Source of the DNA: Vibrio panuliri
Lineage (GTDB): Bacteria > Pseudomonadota > Gammaproteobacteria > Enterobacterales > Vibrionaceae
NCBI RefSeq assembly: GCF_009938205.1
Contig: NZ_AP019654.1
Coordinates: forward strand, 1,240,001 to 1,304,000
DNA: 64,000 bases
Direction: 5' to 3'
Position numbers and translations under genes: made by a program. Below, one piece after another: positions 45,806 to 54,153 of this stretch; the stretch's first letter is position 1; the number at the start of each line of letters is the position of its first letter. The notes under the pieces were generated by a model that saw only the letters and a program-made list of their open reading frames with translations, was not told where the DNA came from and made no database searches.

Positions 45806-47245
45806 TTACGCGGTGGCAGTTGCCTTCGCTTTGATGCGATCGCGAGCGCCTAAAACTAGCGTCAGCGCAAAAGTGATCACAAACGCAATTGCCATACCAG
45901 CAACATAGTAGCCCAGTTTATCTGGAACAATTGAAATCACCCCAGGAAGACCTGCCGCACCCAACGCTTGGGCTTTAACATTAAATAGTGTAATGAACGC
46001 GCTTGCCGATGCAGCACCGATGATAGCGGCAATAAATGGGTAACGCAGCTTGAGGTTAACACCAAACATCGCGGGCTCGGTAATGCCTAGTAGCGCCGTC
46101 ACCCCTGATGGCATTGCGATCCCTTTTAATTTGGTATCTCGAGTTGTAAAACCTACGGCGAGAGCTGCTGCACCTTGCGCAATGTTAGACATTGCCGCGA
46201 TAGGGAAGATAAACGTACCACCAGTGACAGCGATGTCGGCAAGGAGCTGCGTCTCAATGGCAATAAAGCTGTGATGCATGCCTGTGATAACAAAAGGCGC
46301 ATAAATAAAGCCAAATAGGGCACCACCGATAAAGCCCGCCGAATCATATAGCCAGTTCAGGCCATCACCCAGTAGGAAACCGATATCACGAGTAATTGGT
46401 CCAACTAGAGTAAAGGTTAAGAAACCAGTGATAAAGATAGCTAACATTGGCGTAAGCAAGTTATCGAGAACCGATGGAATAAACTTGCGTAGGCCGTTCT
46501 CGACTTTCGCCAGAATAAACGCAGAGACCAGAACAGGTAGCACTGAGCCCTGGTAGCCTACTTTCTGAATTTCAAAGCCGAAGATGTTCCATGTTGGGAT
46601 GGTACCCGCTACGCTTGCACCGCCAAATCCCCAGCCATTGAGTAAGTCAGGGTGAACCATCAACATACCAAGCGCTGCACCTAAAAATGGATTACCGCCA
46701 AACTTTTTACTGGCTGAAAATGCCAACAGAACTGGTAAGTAGACAAACGGGGCGTTCGCAAACGTGTTGATCATGCTGGCAAGATCGGCCAAGTCCGGGT
46801 TTGCTTCAATCAAAGATTGACCGTCGATAAATAAACCTTGTGCGGTTAACAGGTTAAAAATACCCATTAACAGACCACCAGCGACAATCGCTGGGATGAT
46901 TGGTACGAAAATATCAGACAGGCCTTTGACCGCACGCTGAACAATATTCTGTTTTTGCGCACCTGCTGATGCAACATCACTGGTCGACATTTCCGTCATA
47001 CCGGTGAGTTTCGCCATTTCTGCGTACACCTGATTGACGATGCCTGAACCAAAAATAACTTGGTATTGACCGGCAACTTTAAATTGACCTTTTACTCCCT
47101 CAAGTTCGGCGACCGCGTCTTCATTAACAAGCGAGTCATCTTTTAAAGCGAGACGTAGGCGAGTAGCACAGTGAGCAAGCGCTTGTAGGTTATCTTTACC
47201 TCCAAGGTGCTCAAGCAGTTGTTTTGCGATTATTGGATAGTTCAT
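45806..47245 (-). CDS. scrA: Sucrose-specific PTS EIIBC component
   Basis: This 479-residue transporter imports sucrose and phosphorylates it to sucrose-6-phosphate. An N-terminal EIIB domain has the phosphorylated Cys26 (HCATRLRL); the EIIC membrane domain follows, with GITEPAMFGVNL, a family substrate motif. There is no EIIA domain, so phosphate should come from the general glucose EIIA (Crr). Context with scrR, scrB and scrK supports sucrose. An operator matching two others in the locus lies 68 bases upstream. Confidence 0.93.
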   Translation of the reverse strand: MNYPIIAKQLLEHLGGKDNLQALAHCATRLRLALKDDSLVNEDAVAELEGVKGQFKVAGQYQVIFGSGIVNQVYAEMAKLTGMTEMSTSDVASAGAQKQNIVQRAVKGLSDIFVPIIPAIVAGGLLMGIFNLLTAQGLFIDGQSLIEANPDLADLASMINTFANAPFVYLPVLLAFSASKKFGGNPFLGAALGMLMVHPDLLNGWGFGGASVAGTIPTWNIFGFEIQKVGYQGSVLPVLVSAFILAKVENGLRKFIPSVLDNLLTPMLAIFITGFLTFTLVGPITRDIGFLLGDGLNWLYDSAGFIGGALFGFIYAPFVITGMHHSFIAIETQLLADIAVTGGTFIFPIAAMSNIAQGAAALAVGFTTRDTKLKGIAMPSGVTALLGITEPAMFGVNLKLRYPFIAAIIGAASASAFITLFNVKAQALGAAGLPGVISIVPDKLGYYVAGMAIAFVITFALTLVLGARDRIKAKATATA

Positions 47246-47312
47246 TCCAAACCCCAGTAAATTATGTGGCTCTAGTTCTTATTAAAGTGTGTTCGAAAAA
47301 GATTGAGAACTT

Positions 47313-47329
47313 TTGGGAACGTTTGCGAA
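47313..47329. promoter_or_regulatory. ScrR-type operator upstream of scrA
   Basis: TTGGGAACGTTTGCGAA is the reverse of GCAAACGTTCCCAA with flanks. The core GGGAACGTTTGC is an imperfect palindrome centred on CG, as LacI-family sites are. Two matching copies lie before scrR and scrB. Confidence 0.75.
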
Positions 47330-47454
47330 ATGAATTCTTGTGGATTTATCCATCAACGTCAAAGGATGTTGGTGGTTTATGTGAACTGGATCAGCTAAAC
47401 ACATTCGCTAAAATCACGATACTAGGTAAAATTCATACTCAAACTGAGGTGTTT

Positions 47455-47471
47455 TCTGCAAACATTCCCAA
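47455..47471. promoter_or_regulatory. ScrR-type operator upstream of scrR
   Basis: TCTGCAAACATTCCCAA matches the scrB site except for one base in the core (CATTCCC for CGTTCCC). It ends 20 bases before the scrR ATG, so self-repression is likely, perhaps weaker because of that base. Confidence 0.7.
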
Positions 47472-47491
47472 GCAAACCAATAGGAAAGTGA

Positions 47492-48481
47492 ATGGCAAGC
47501 TTACATGACGTAGCGAAATTAGCTGGCGTATCAAAATCTACGGTATCTCGCGTAGTCAACAACGAGTATGGCGTAAAAGAAGCGACCAAAATCAAGGTCA
47601 TGCAGGCAGTTAAAGAGTGCGGTTATGTTGTAAACCAAGTCGCAAAGGATCTGAAATGCCAAAAGACTAACTTGGTTGGGGTGATTGTCCCTCGCGTCGC
47701 TTCGAATGCCACCTCGCAAGGGGTTGACGGTTTAAGCGCCGTGTTTGACGCGGCGGGAAAGCACGTCTTGCTGGCAAGTTCGCAGCAAGACTCAGCCAAA
47801 GAGATTGAATATATTCATATCTACAACCAAAAGCGGGTTGAAGGGATTGTGTTGTACGCGACGCATATTGATATGGAACTGGTTAATGCTATTAAGGCAT
47901 CTAAAGCACCGGTGGTATTAGTGGGGCAAGATGGCTCGCTATTTAACATCCCAAGCGTAGTACATGATGATTTGCGTGTGGGGTTTGAAGCTGGCAATCG
48001 CTTACTTGATAAAGGTTGTCAACAGATTGGTTTTATTGGTGTTGATGCCTCTGATATTGCAGTAGATAAGCTCCGCTCGCAGGGTATTGAACAAGCACTG
48101 CAAATGCGTGGGGCATCGCCTTTGTTGTTTCACAGTCACGGTGAGTTCTCCATCGAGTCTGGTTATGCGCAAGTAAAACGCATTATACATGACTATCCAC
48201 AGCTTGATGGTTTGTTCTGCGCAACGGACCGCATTGCTGTTGGCGCGATTAAAGCCTTGCAAGAAGCCAACATTAAAGTTGGTGAGCAGGTAAAAGTGCT
48301 GGGGGTCGGTAACGATGAGCTCGGTTACGTGGTGTCTCCTAATCTCTCTACCTTTAGCTATCCGTTTGTAAAAGCAGGAGAAAAGGGTGCTGCATTACTC
48401 CTTGATCTCATTGACGGCAAGCCACAAGAGATGAGTAAAGTGGTACTCACGTTTGATAATGTGGAGCGGGAAACTTGTTAA
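47492..48481 (+). CDS. scrR: LacI-family sucrose operon repressor
   Basis: This 329-residue repressor has an N-terminal helix-turn-helix and hinge (SLHDVAKLAGVSKSTVSRVVNN) and a periplasmic-binding-like sugar domain. Position between scrA and scrB, with three matching operators, supports control of the sucrose genes, probably relieved by sucrose or a fructose derivative. The ATG follows AGGAAAG. Confidence 0.92.
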   Translation: MASLHDVAKLAGVSKSTVSRVVNNEYGVKEATKIKVMQAVKECGYVVNQVAKDLKCQKTNLVGVIVPRVASNATSQGVDGLSAVFDAAGKHVLLASSQQDSAKEIEYIHIYNQKRVEGIVLYATHIDMELVNAIKASKAPVVLVGQDGSLFNIPSVVHDDLRVGFEAGNRLLDKGCQQIGFIGVDASDIAVDKLRSQGIEQALQMRGASPLLFHSHGEFSIESGYAQVKRIIHDYPQLDGLFCATDRIAVGAIKALQEANIKVGEQVKVLGVGNDELGYVVSPNLSTFSYPFVKAGEKGAALLLDLIDGKPQEMSKVVLTFDNVERETC

Positions 48482-48520
48482 GTTAAGGGCATGAGCGCCG
48501 AGTATATTGCATTGAACAAG

Positions 48521-48547
48521 AGGGAAGCGAGGCTTCCTTTTTTTGTG
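48521..48547 (+). terminator. Terminator after scrR
   Basis: GGGAAGC-GAG-GCTTCCT followed by a run of T lies about 40 bases after the scrR stop. Its 3-prime edge touches the CRP-like site. Confidence 0.85.
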
Positions 48548-48559
48548 TCTTAGATCACG
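48544..48559. promoter_or_regulatory. Possible CRP site upstream of scrB
   Basis: TGTGT-CTTAGA-TCACG fits the CRP pattern TGTGA-n6-TCACA with one change per half-site. Its place about 85 to 104 bases before scrB suits catabolite control. The exact promoter is not clear. Confidence 0.5.
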
Positions 48560-48612
48560 AAGTGTTGTGGTTTAAGTGACAGAGACTTGTTGTTGACGAT
48601 GAATTTTTCTAT

Positions 48613-48630
48613 TCTTGCAAACGTTCCCAA
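48613..48630. promoter_or_regulatory. ScrR-type operator upstream of scrB
   Basis: TCTTGCAAACGTTCCCAA contains the 14-base core GCAAACGTTCCCAA shared with the site before scrA on the other strand. It ends 17 bases before the scrB ATG. Confidence 0.75.
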
Positions 48631-48647
48631 TTTTATAGGTTTGTTTG

Positions 48648-50273
48648 ATGTCGTTATCAAGTTTTATCCAGATTGCTGGTGGTATAGAAAATATCGCGAG
48701 AGTACTCAGCCCTGATGAGCGAGTAATCTTAGTTGTGTTGGATGCTAAGCTAATTGACCAACATAATACGGAGGTTGAGTCGGTTGAACAGGTTCAGCAG
48801 GAGACGCAACTCACTTTTGTTCGCACTGAGATGATTACTGACAGTCAGTTGATCGAACTTGGTCGTCAAATTAGTGAGCGTCAATTGGAGCAACTGCGAC
48901 CATTTTGTCAGCCCGTACCATGTGATTATCGACCTCAATGGCATATCTCTCCACCGCAGGGACTTCTTAACGACCCAAATGGTTTTATCTACCATAATGG
49001 TGAGTACCATTTGTTTTACCAGTGGTATCCATACGCTTGTGTTCACAAGGACAAACATTGGGCGCACTTGACTAGCAAAGACTTGGTCAACTGGCACTGG
49101 CAACCTGTTGCTTTAACGCCTTCAGATTGGTTTGACAGTCATGGAGTTTTTTCCGGTCACGCCTTAAGTCAGGATGAGCAACTGATGTTGTTCTACACTG
49201 GAAATACGCGAATCGGACCACAACGAGACCGTCATACTACCCAATGCTTAGCCACATCAAAAGATGGGATTCATTTTGAAAAATATGGCCCTGTAATAGG
49301 TGAACTTCCTCCAGGAGTAACTTCGCATATTCGAGATCCCAAAATCATTCGTCGTAATGACGAATGGTTAATGTTATTGGGGGCGCAGACAACGGATTTG
49401 AAAGGGCGTTTAGCTATTTATCGCTCCAACGATTTGCATCATTGGCGGTTTGATAAGCTGTATGGTGATGAGACAGGGGATATGGGCTATATGTGGGAAT
49501 GTCCCGATATGTTTGAACTTGATGGCCAATGGTTTGCCATTATTGGTCCTCAAGGGATTGAGTCTTTCTCTAAGTACAACACGATTCCTCATCATAATGG
49601 CTACTTCAAAGCAACTTGGAATGAGAATTCACCAAGCTTGTCTGATTTTGCTCACCTTGATTACGGGTTCGATTTTTATGCCCCACAAACCATGGTAACA
49701 GCCGACGGTCGCCGAGTTTTATCGGGTTGGATGGGCTTACCCGATGAGATTGATCAACCAAGTCGAGGCTGGGTTCATCAACTGACCGCGTTACGTGAGT
49801 TATCAGTACGTGACGGTAAGCTTTGTCAGTGGCCGATTGCTGAAATGAGCGCTCTGGTTGATAAACAACTTGAGTTATCACTTAGCCAGCAACGCATTGA
49901 TATTGGCACCAAATGTTTTGATATGTCGATAACACTAGAGTGGGGGCAGAGTTTGAATCTATTTGTTGATCAAGAGAGTGCCTTGGTGATTAAAGCTGAG
50001 CAAGAGAATCAACGATTGATTTTGGATCGTAGCCGTACGCTTAACCGTGCAATGGATACGCAAAGAGAACTGCCGCTGACTAGCCAAAAGGTTAAGTTAC
50101 GTATTCTTGCAGATAACTCCTCGGTGGAACTGTTTGTTAATGGCGGTGAGGCAGTGATGACATCGAGAGTATTTACCAACAAGTGCGCGACGGCAATGTC
50201 GGTCAATGGCGGCGAAGCAAACGCGATTGTGAAGATACTGAAAGCGGCGACAGCACCCTTTCAAGTTAATTGA
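48648..50273 (+). CDS. scrB: Sucrose-6-phosphate hydrolase (GH32) with N-terminal extension
   Basis: This 541-residue cytoplasmic enzyme splits sucrose-6-phosphate into glucose-6-phosphate and fructose. Family GH32 motifs are NDPNG with nucleophile Asp109, the RDPK motif, and ECPD with acid/base Glu284. The nucleophile usually lies about 30-45 residues from the start; here about 60 more residues precede it. That extension (IQIAGGIENIARVL...) resembles the EIIB domain of ScrA but lacks its cysteine. The ATG at 48648 is preferred over the TTG one codon before it. Confidence 0.92.
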   Translation: MSLSSFIQIAGGIENIARVLSPDERVILVVLDAKLIDQHNTEVESVEQVQQETQLTFVRTEMITDSQLIELGRQISERQLEQLRPFCQPVPCDYRPQWHISPPQGLLNDPNGFIYHNGEYHLFYQWYPYACVHKDKHWAHLTSKDLVNWHWQPVALTPSDWFDSHGVFSGHALSQDEQLMLFYTGNTRIGPQRDRHTTQCLATSKDGIHFEKYGPVIGELPPGVTSHIRDPKIIRRNDEWLMLLGAQTTDLKGRLAIYRSNDLHHWRFDKLYGDETGDMGYMWECPDMFELDGQWFAIIGPQGIESFSKYNTIPHHNGYFKATWNENSPSLSDFAHLDYGFDFYAPQTMVTADGRRVLSGWMGLPDEIDQPSRGWVHQLTALRELSVRDGKLCQWPIAEMSALVDKQLELSLSQQRIDIGTKCFDMSITLEWGQSLNLFVDQESALVIKAEQENQRLILDRSRTLNRAMDTQRELPLTSQKVKLRILADNSSVELFVNGGEAVMTSRVFTNKCATAMSVNGGEANAIVKILKAATAPFQVN

Positions 50274-50295
50274 TGATAGTTTTCCTTGGTGATAG

Positions 50296-50328
50296 AAAAA
50301 ATCCCCGCTTAGCTAGCGGGGATTTTGG
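50296..50328. terminator. Bidirectional terminator between scrB and scrK
   Basis: AAAAAATCCCCGCT-TAGCT-AGCGGGGATTTT is a strong stem with A/T tracts on both sides, between converging genes. Confidence 0.88.
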
Positions 50329-50336
50329 TTTTGTAG

Positions 50337-51257
50337 TTAACCAATATATTCAGCAAGTGCGACTTGAGTCGGTAGCGCCGTCATTGCGCCTTTTTGCGTG
50401 GTTGCCAATGCTCCGCAGCCGTTGGCCCAGTTAACCGCTTGATAAATTACATCTCGATTTGCCCATTCAAGGTGTTGGGAAAGTTTGGCGAGTAAACCGC
50501 CGACAAAAGCATCACCTGCTCCTGTAGTGTCGGTTGGTTTGACGGCTTTACCAGACACTAACTCTTGCTCGCCACCAAAGACGATAAGCGCCCCTTTCGC
50601 CCCTTGCGTCACAAGAACGAGGGTATTCGCAAACTCTTGCAAGGACGCTAAACCTAGTTCAAGGCTTGCTGTTTGCGTAAGGTGCATCAGTTCATCGTCG
50701 GAGAATTTCACCACATCAGCAAGCGCAATGGCTTGGCGAACCACTGGAATAAGTTCTGCTGGGTTTGCCCATACTTCTTCGCGTAGGTTTGGATCGAAAC
50801 TAACAAAACCACCCGCTTGCTTTATTAGGCGCATCGCTTCCAATGTGGTGCTGCGGCTTGGTTCATTTGCCAGCGCAATTGAGCAAACATGCAGCCATTC
50901 GCCTTGAGAAAAGGTCGGTATGTCAGAAAGTTCTAAGAACTGATCAGCACTAGGTTTCACCATAAAAGTAAAGCTGCGCTCACCTGAGTCGTCTAAATCA
51001 ACGATCACTGTTGAGGTGCGATGTGCATCATCAAGCAACATCGAATCCGTGTTTACTCGCTCTGCTGTGAGCGTCTGCTTCATAAAGCGCCCGAGAGGAT
51101 CTTGTCCCACTCGGCCGAAGAAAGCGGCATCGCCACCTAAACGAGCGATTGCAACAGCCACGTTTGCCGGCGCACCGCCTGGGCATTTGAGGTAAGTTGA
51201 TTCTGTATCAGGGATGAGGTCAACAACGGCGTCACCGGTTAGCCATACTTTGCTCAT
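50337..51257 (-). CDS. scrK: Fructokinase (PfkB family)
   Basis: This 306-residue kinase phosphorylates the fructose released by ScrB. PfkB signatures are visible: PGGAPANVAVAIARLGG near the start and DTTGAGDAFVGGLL with the catalytic Asp near the end. The ATG at 51257 follows AAGGTG; in-frame sequence upstream would include the operator region and is rejected. It is divergent from the Cra-like regulator gene. Confidence 0.93.
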   Translation of the reverse strand: MSKVWLTGDAVVDLIPDTESTYLKCPGGAPANVAVAIARLGGDAAFFGRVGQDPLGRFMKQTLTAERVNTDSMLLDDAHRTSTVIVDLDDSGERSFTFMVKPSADQFLELSDIPTFSQGEWLHVCSIALANEPSRSTTLEAMRLIKQAGGFVSFDPNLREEVWANPAELIPVVRQAIALADVVKFSDDELMHLTQTASLELGLASLQEFANTLVLVTQGAKGALIVFGGEQELVSGKAVKPTDTTGAGDAFVGGLLAKLSQHLEWANRDVIYQAVNWANGCGALATTQKGAMTALPTQVALAEYIG

Positions 51258-51300
51258 AGTTTGCACCTTAAATTGGAAAATTGAAGCGTTGCTGATATGA

Positions 51301-51320
51301 TTGCTAAAACGGTTTAGCAA
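51301..51320. promoter_or_regulatory. Cra-like LacI-family operator upstream of scrK
   Basis: TTGCTAAA-ACGG-TTTAGCAA has perfect 8-base arms. It resembles the Cra/FruR consensus GCTGAAACGTTTCAGC in layout and differs from the ScrR-type site, suggesting separate control of scrK by the adjacent regulator. Confidence 0.65.
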
Positions 51321-51496
51321 ATCAATAAACTTGTTTCGCGAGTTGATGAATTTACTCAGATCTGTGATCGAAAACGGGGTATGTTCTCTTAAGTTTGGCT
51401 GAGGAAGTATCGCAATGACTGACAGAGGCAGGCGAAGCAGTTAGCATACGCAGCAGAGAGTGATGTTCAATCGCGATAGCTCATAACGGACGCAAC

Positions 51497-52504
51497 ATGA
51501 GTCAAAAGAAATTAAAATTAGCGGATATTGCTGACTTGGCAGGGGTATCCAAGTCGACGGTTAGTTTTGTGCTTAACGGGCACGCAGAAAAACACCGTAT
51601 TAATGCTGATACCGTCGAGAAAGTACAACGCATTGCTAAACAACATAACTACACCCCAAGTGTTTATGCGCGCGCACTGAAATCAAAAAAAACTTATACC
51701 ATCGGCTTGGTGATTCCAGATTTGGCCAATATGGGCTTTGCGAATACAGCCAAATCATTAGAGAAGCTGTTGCGCGTAGCGGGCTATCAGTTGTTGATCG
51801 CGTCGTCGAATGACGATCAACAACAAGAGATGCAAGTGGTGCAAGATCTGATTAAGCGGCAGGTAGACTTATTGCTGGTGGCATCTGCAATGCCCGATGA
51901 GATATTTTATCGTGAAAGGGTCACAGCCACACCAGTGATATTTTTTGACCGAACTTTTGCAGATAGCCAGTTTGTCAATGTTAAGACGGATGCTTACCGA
52001 GCGACGAAGGCGTTGGTGGCGCGTCTGGTAAGTGGGTGTGATGAGTGCCTCTATATTGGTGGGCAAGACTTGCTATCGCCCAGTCAAGAACGTTTAGCGG
52101 GTTATCGAGCAGGAATAGAGCAAGCCAATCTGTTGCCTAACCAAACATTGATTTTGAGTCGAGACTACCAGCCAAGTTCTGGTTACGAACTAATGGCGGA
52201 AGCGGTGAATCAACTTGGTCGTGTACCGCATGCGGTATTTACTGCATCGTATTCCTTATTAGAAGGGGTCTTAAAGTACCTTTCTGAGCACCATTTATTG
52301 GATAACTCGATTCGTCTAGGGACGTTTGATAACTATGACATTCTTGATTGTTTGCCGATCAAGATTGACTCAATAGAGCAAGATAGTGAGGCAATATCGA
52401 CCACGCTGTTTGCTTTCGCTCAGCAGTTGCTCAAAGACCCACAAGCTTCAGTTGAAACCGCCGTAATCGCGGCAAAAATGCATTTTCGCCGCGAATCGAA
52501 CTAG
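51497..52504 (+). CDS. LacI-family regulator, Cra/FruR-like
   Basis: This 335-residue regulator resembles E. coli Cra throughout: KLADIADLAGVSKSTVSFVLNGHA in the DNA-binding part, IGLVIPDLANMGF and YQLLIASS in the ligand domain. Cra proteins sense fructose phosphates. It lies divergent to scrK with a Cra-like palindrome between. The ribosome binding site is weak (ACGGAC). It ends six bases from the convergent TIM-barrel gene. Confidence 0.88.
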   Translation: MSQKKLKLADIADLAGVSKSTVSFVLNGHAEKHRINADTVEKVQRIAKQHNYTPSVYARALKSKKTYTIGLVIPDLANMGFANTAKSLEKLLRVAGYQLLIASSNDDQQQEMQVVQDLIKRQVDLLLVASAMPDEIFYRERVTATPVIFFDRTFADSQFVNVKTDAYRATKALVARLVSGCDECLYIGGQDLLSPSQERLAGYRAGIEQANLLPNQTLILSRDYQPSSGYELMAEAVNQLGRVPHAVFTASYSLLEGVLKYLSEHHLLDNSIRLGTFDNYDILDCLPIKIDSIEQDSEAISTTLFAFAQQLLKDPQASVETAVIAAKMHFRRESN

Positions 52505-52510
52505 TCAGGT

Positions 52511-53440
52511 CTAGCGGCAGATTGACCGCGCCATACGCGCATAAGTATGGCGCACCCCTCGAATCGCAATGCTGTATTCGCGAATGTTTTCCGGTACCGC
52601 GATGCCGATCGCACACCCCGTATCGCCAATATGATGCAAATCTGCTCCTGCCATTTTACTCATCAAAGCAATTTGACGGATAGTTTCGACACTTGCCCCT
52701 TCTTGTGAGGTGCCGATGGCTGTCATCGCCATAATGCCTAATTCGTGCGCATAATCGATCAATTCAGCGACATACTCTTGGCTTATTCCAGCGATAGTAC
52801 CTGGTGCAGGCACTAACACAATATCAACACCATTGTCGGCAAACTCTTTGACATCGGCTTTTGTGATGATCTTTTCGCTGCCAGAGCGCAAAATACCAGC
52901 AGCATGCATTTTGCCTGCAATCAATACCATTTGTTTACCCACTGCGGCGCGGATTGAGCGCAAACTATGAGAAATGGCTTCATTGCTTACGCCATTGCCC
53001 GGGTTACCGGTGATTGTGATAAAGCGAGCTCCCATCTCATAAAGCTTTTGTGCGTTTTCTCCCGTTGCTAAGCGACCCGGAGAGACTTGCCAAAAGTCTT
53101 GATGGCTTTGTTGGTAGTCTGGTGCAACCGCTTCTAAGTTCACGCCAACCGCACGCCCTGTATATCTTGCTAACTCTTTAAGAAGTTCTTGGGCAGGGAT
53201 AGCGTCAGGCATACCTTTGATTTCAGGTTGGTCAGCGTCAAACAAGTTGAGTAGTAACAAGTCTGCACTTTGGCTCGCCGCTAGCTCTGCGTTACTCACT
53301 GATACCAACATCGGTTGTAATGCACCGATTGTTTCAGCCATTAAAATGCGCCCCTCACTTATACGTAGGGAATCTAACAAAGTTTGTCCTTGGAGAAGAG
53401 CAATATCAGAAGCAGAACAGTCTAAATAACGTTTGGTCAT
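52511..53440 (-). CDS. TIM-barrel-like protein of unknown function
   Basis: This 309-residue cytoplasmic protein has repeating beta-alpha units (LLLLNLFDAD, RAVGVNLEAV, RFITITGNPG, KQMVLIAGKMH, VDIVLVPAPG, IMAMTAIGTSQEG, HHIGDTG) that fit a TIM barrel. It may be a member of a phosphonomutase-like or DUF7916 group often found by sugar genes, but I am not certain. The ATG at 53440 follows GAGGTG at five bases. It ends next to the Cra-like regulator gene, so a sugar-linked role is possible. Confidence 0.7.
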   Translation of the reverse strand: MTKRYLDCSASDIALLQGQTLLDSLRISEGRILMAETIGALQPMLVSVSNAELAASQSADLLLLNLFDADQPEIKGMPDAIPAQELLKELARYTGRAVGVNLEAVAPDYQQSHQDFWQVSPGRLATGENAQKLYEMGARFITITGNPGNGVSNEAISHSLRSIRAAVGKQMVLIAGKMHAAGILRSGSEKIITKADVKEFADNGVDIVLVPAPGTIAGISQEYVAELIDYAHELGIMAMTAIGTSQEGASVETIRQIALMSKMAGADLHHIGDTGCAIGIAVPENIREYSIAIRGVRHTYARMARSICR

Positions 53441-53617
53441 AACCACACCTCAATACGGCTTAGCTGAGTTTGAACAGCTTGAGCAAAGAAAAGATGGGCA
53501 GAATGTTAGCAAGAGTTGGGCAATAAAAACCGAGCAAACATGCTATTTTAGACGCAGCTAGCACTGTTTTCGTGGCTAACTTTTAGAACAATCAAAATAT
53601 CATGTTGTAACTGTGTG

Positions 53618-54067
53618 CTACAGATTGAACTGAATACCGAGCTTCTTAAAACGAGCGTAAGGCTCTTTTGCACCGGATTGATACCACTCTGGGGGCATGG
53701 CATCGGCGAGTCCTGCTAGCTTGAGTACTCGCTGCTCGGTTTTGGAAATAACGACGTAGTGCAGCAGACTATCTAAGATCCGTTGTACTGTTTGTCTGGT
53801 GAGTTCACCGTCACGTTCGTAACGTTTTAGCTCGCCAATGATTGCTTGATGTGGAACCACTGGCTCAAGTTCTGCCAGCTTAAGTGACCTTAGCGTGACA
53901 GACTGAGGAGATTGATCACGCGCTGTTTGCCAGTCTGGTTTTCCGGCCTTAGATAAAAAGCCCTGTCGAAAGCAGAAATAGCTGAATAGAAACCGCTCAA
54001 CCATCGACCAACGTCTTGCGTGGATTTCTAGCATTAAATGTTCAAACTCAATATCAATATCGGTCAT
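53618..54067 (-). CDS. Hypothetical protein
   Basis: This 149-residue soluble protein is mostly helical (RRWSMVERFLFSYFCFRQGF, HQAIIGELKRYERDGELTRQTVQRI) with a basic character. I do not recognise a family. The ATG at 54067 has no clear ribosome binding site. It follows the MATE gene on the same strand, with a non-T-tailed hairpin between them. Confidence 0.7.
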   Translation of the reverse strand: MTDIDIEFEHLMLEIHARRWSMVERFLFSYFCFRQGFLSKAGKPDWQTARDQSPQSVTLRSLKLAELEPVVPHQAIIGELKRYERDGELTRQTVQRILDSLLHYVVISKTEQRVLKLAGLADAMPPEWYQSGAKEPYARFKKLGIQFNL

Positions 54068-54117
54068 ATAAAAGGTGAATGAAAAAGTGTTGGGCAGTGA
54101 TTATGCGACATTGTGGC

Positions 54118-54142
54118 GCCGCGAACCAGAGTGACTCGCGGC
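54118..54142. other. GC-rich hairpin between MATE and hypothetical genes
   Basis: GCCGCGA (54118-54124) pairs with TCGCGGC (54136-54142) around 11 bases. There is no T run on either strand, so it may be a processing or weak termination structure. Confidence 0.45.
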
Positions 54143-54153
54143 TTGTCGTGAAG

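Noticed and set aside
48544..48615. Exact promoter of scrB
   Set aside because: TTGACG at 48593 lacks a good -10 box at normal spacing; only the CRP-like site and operator are reported.
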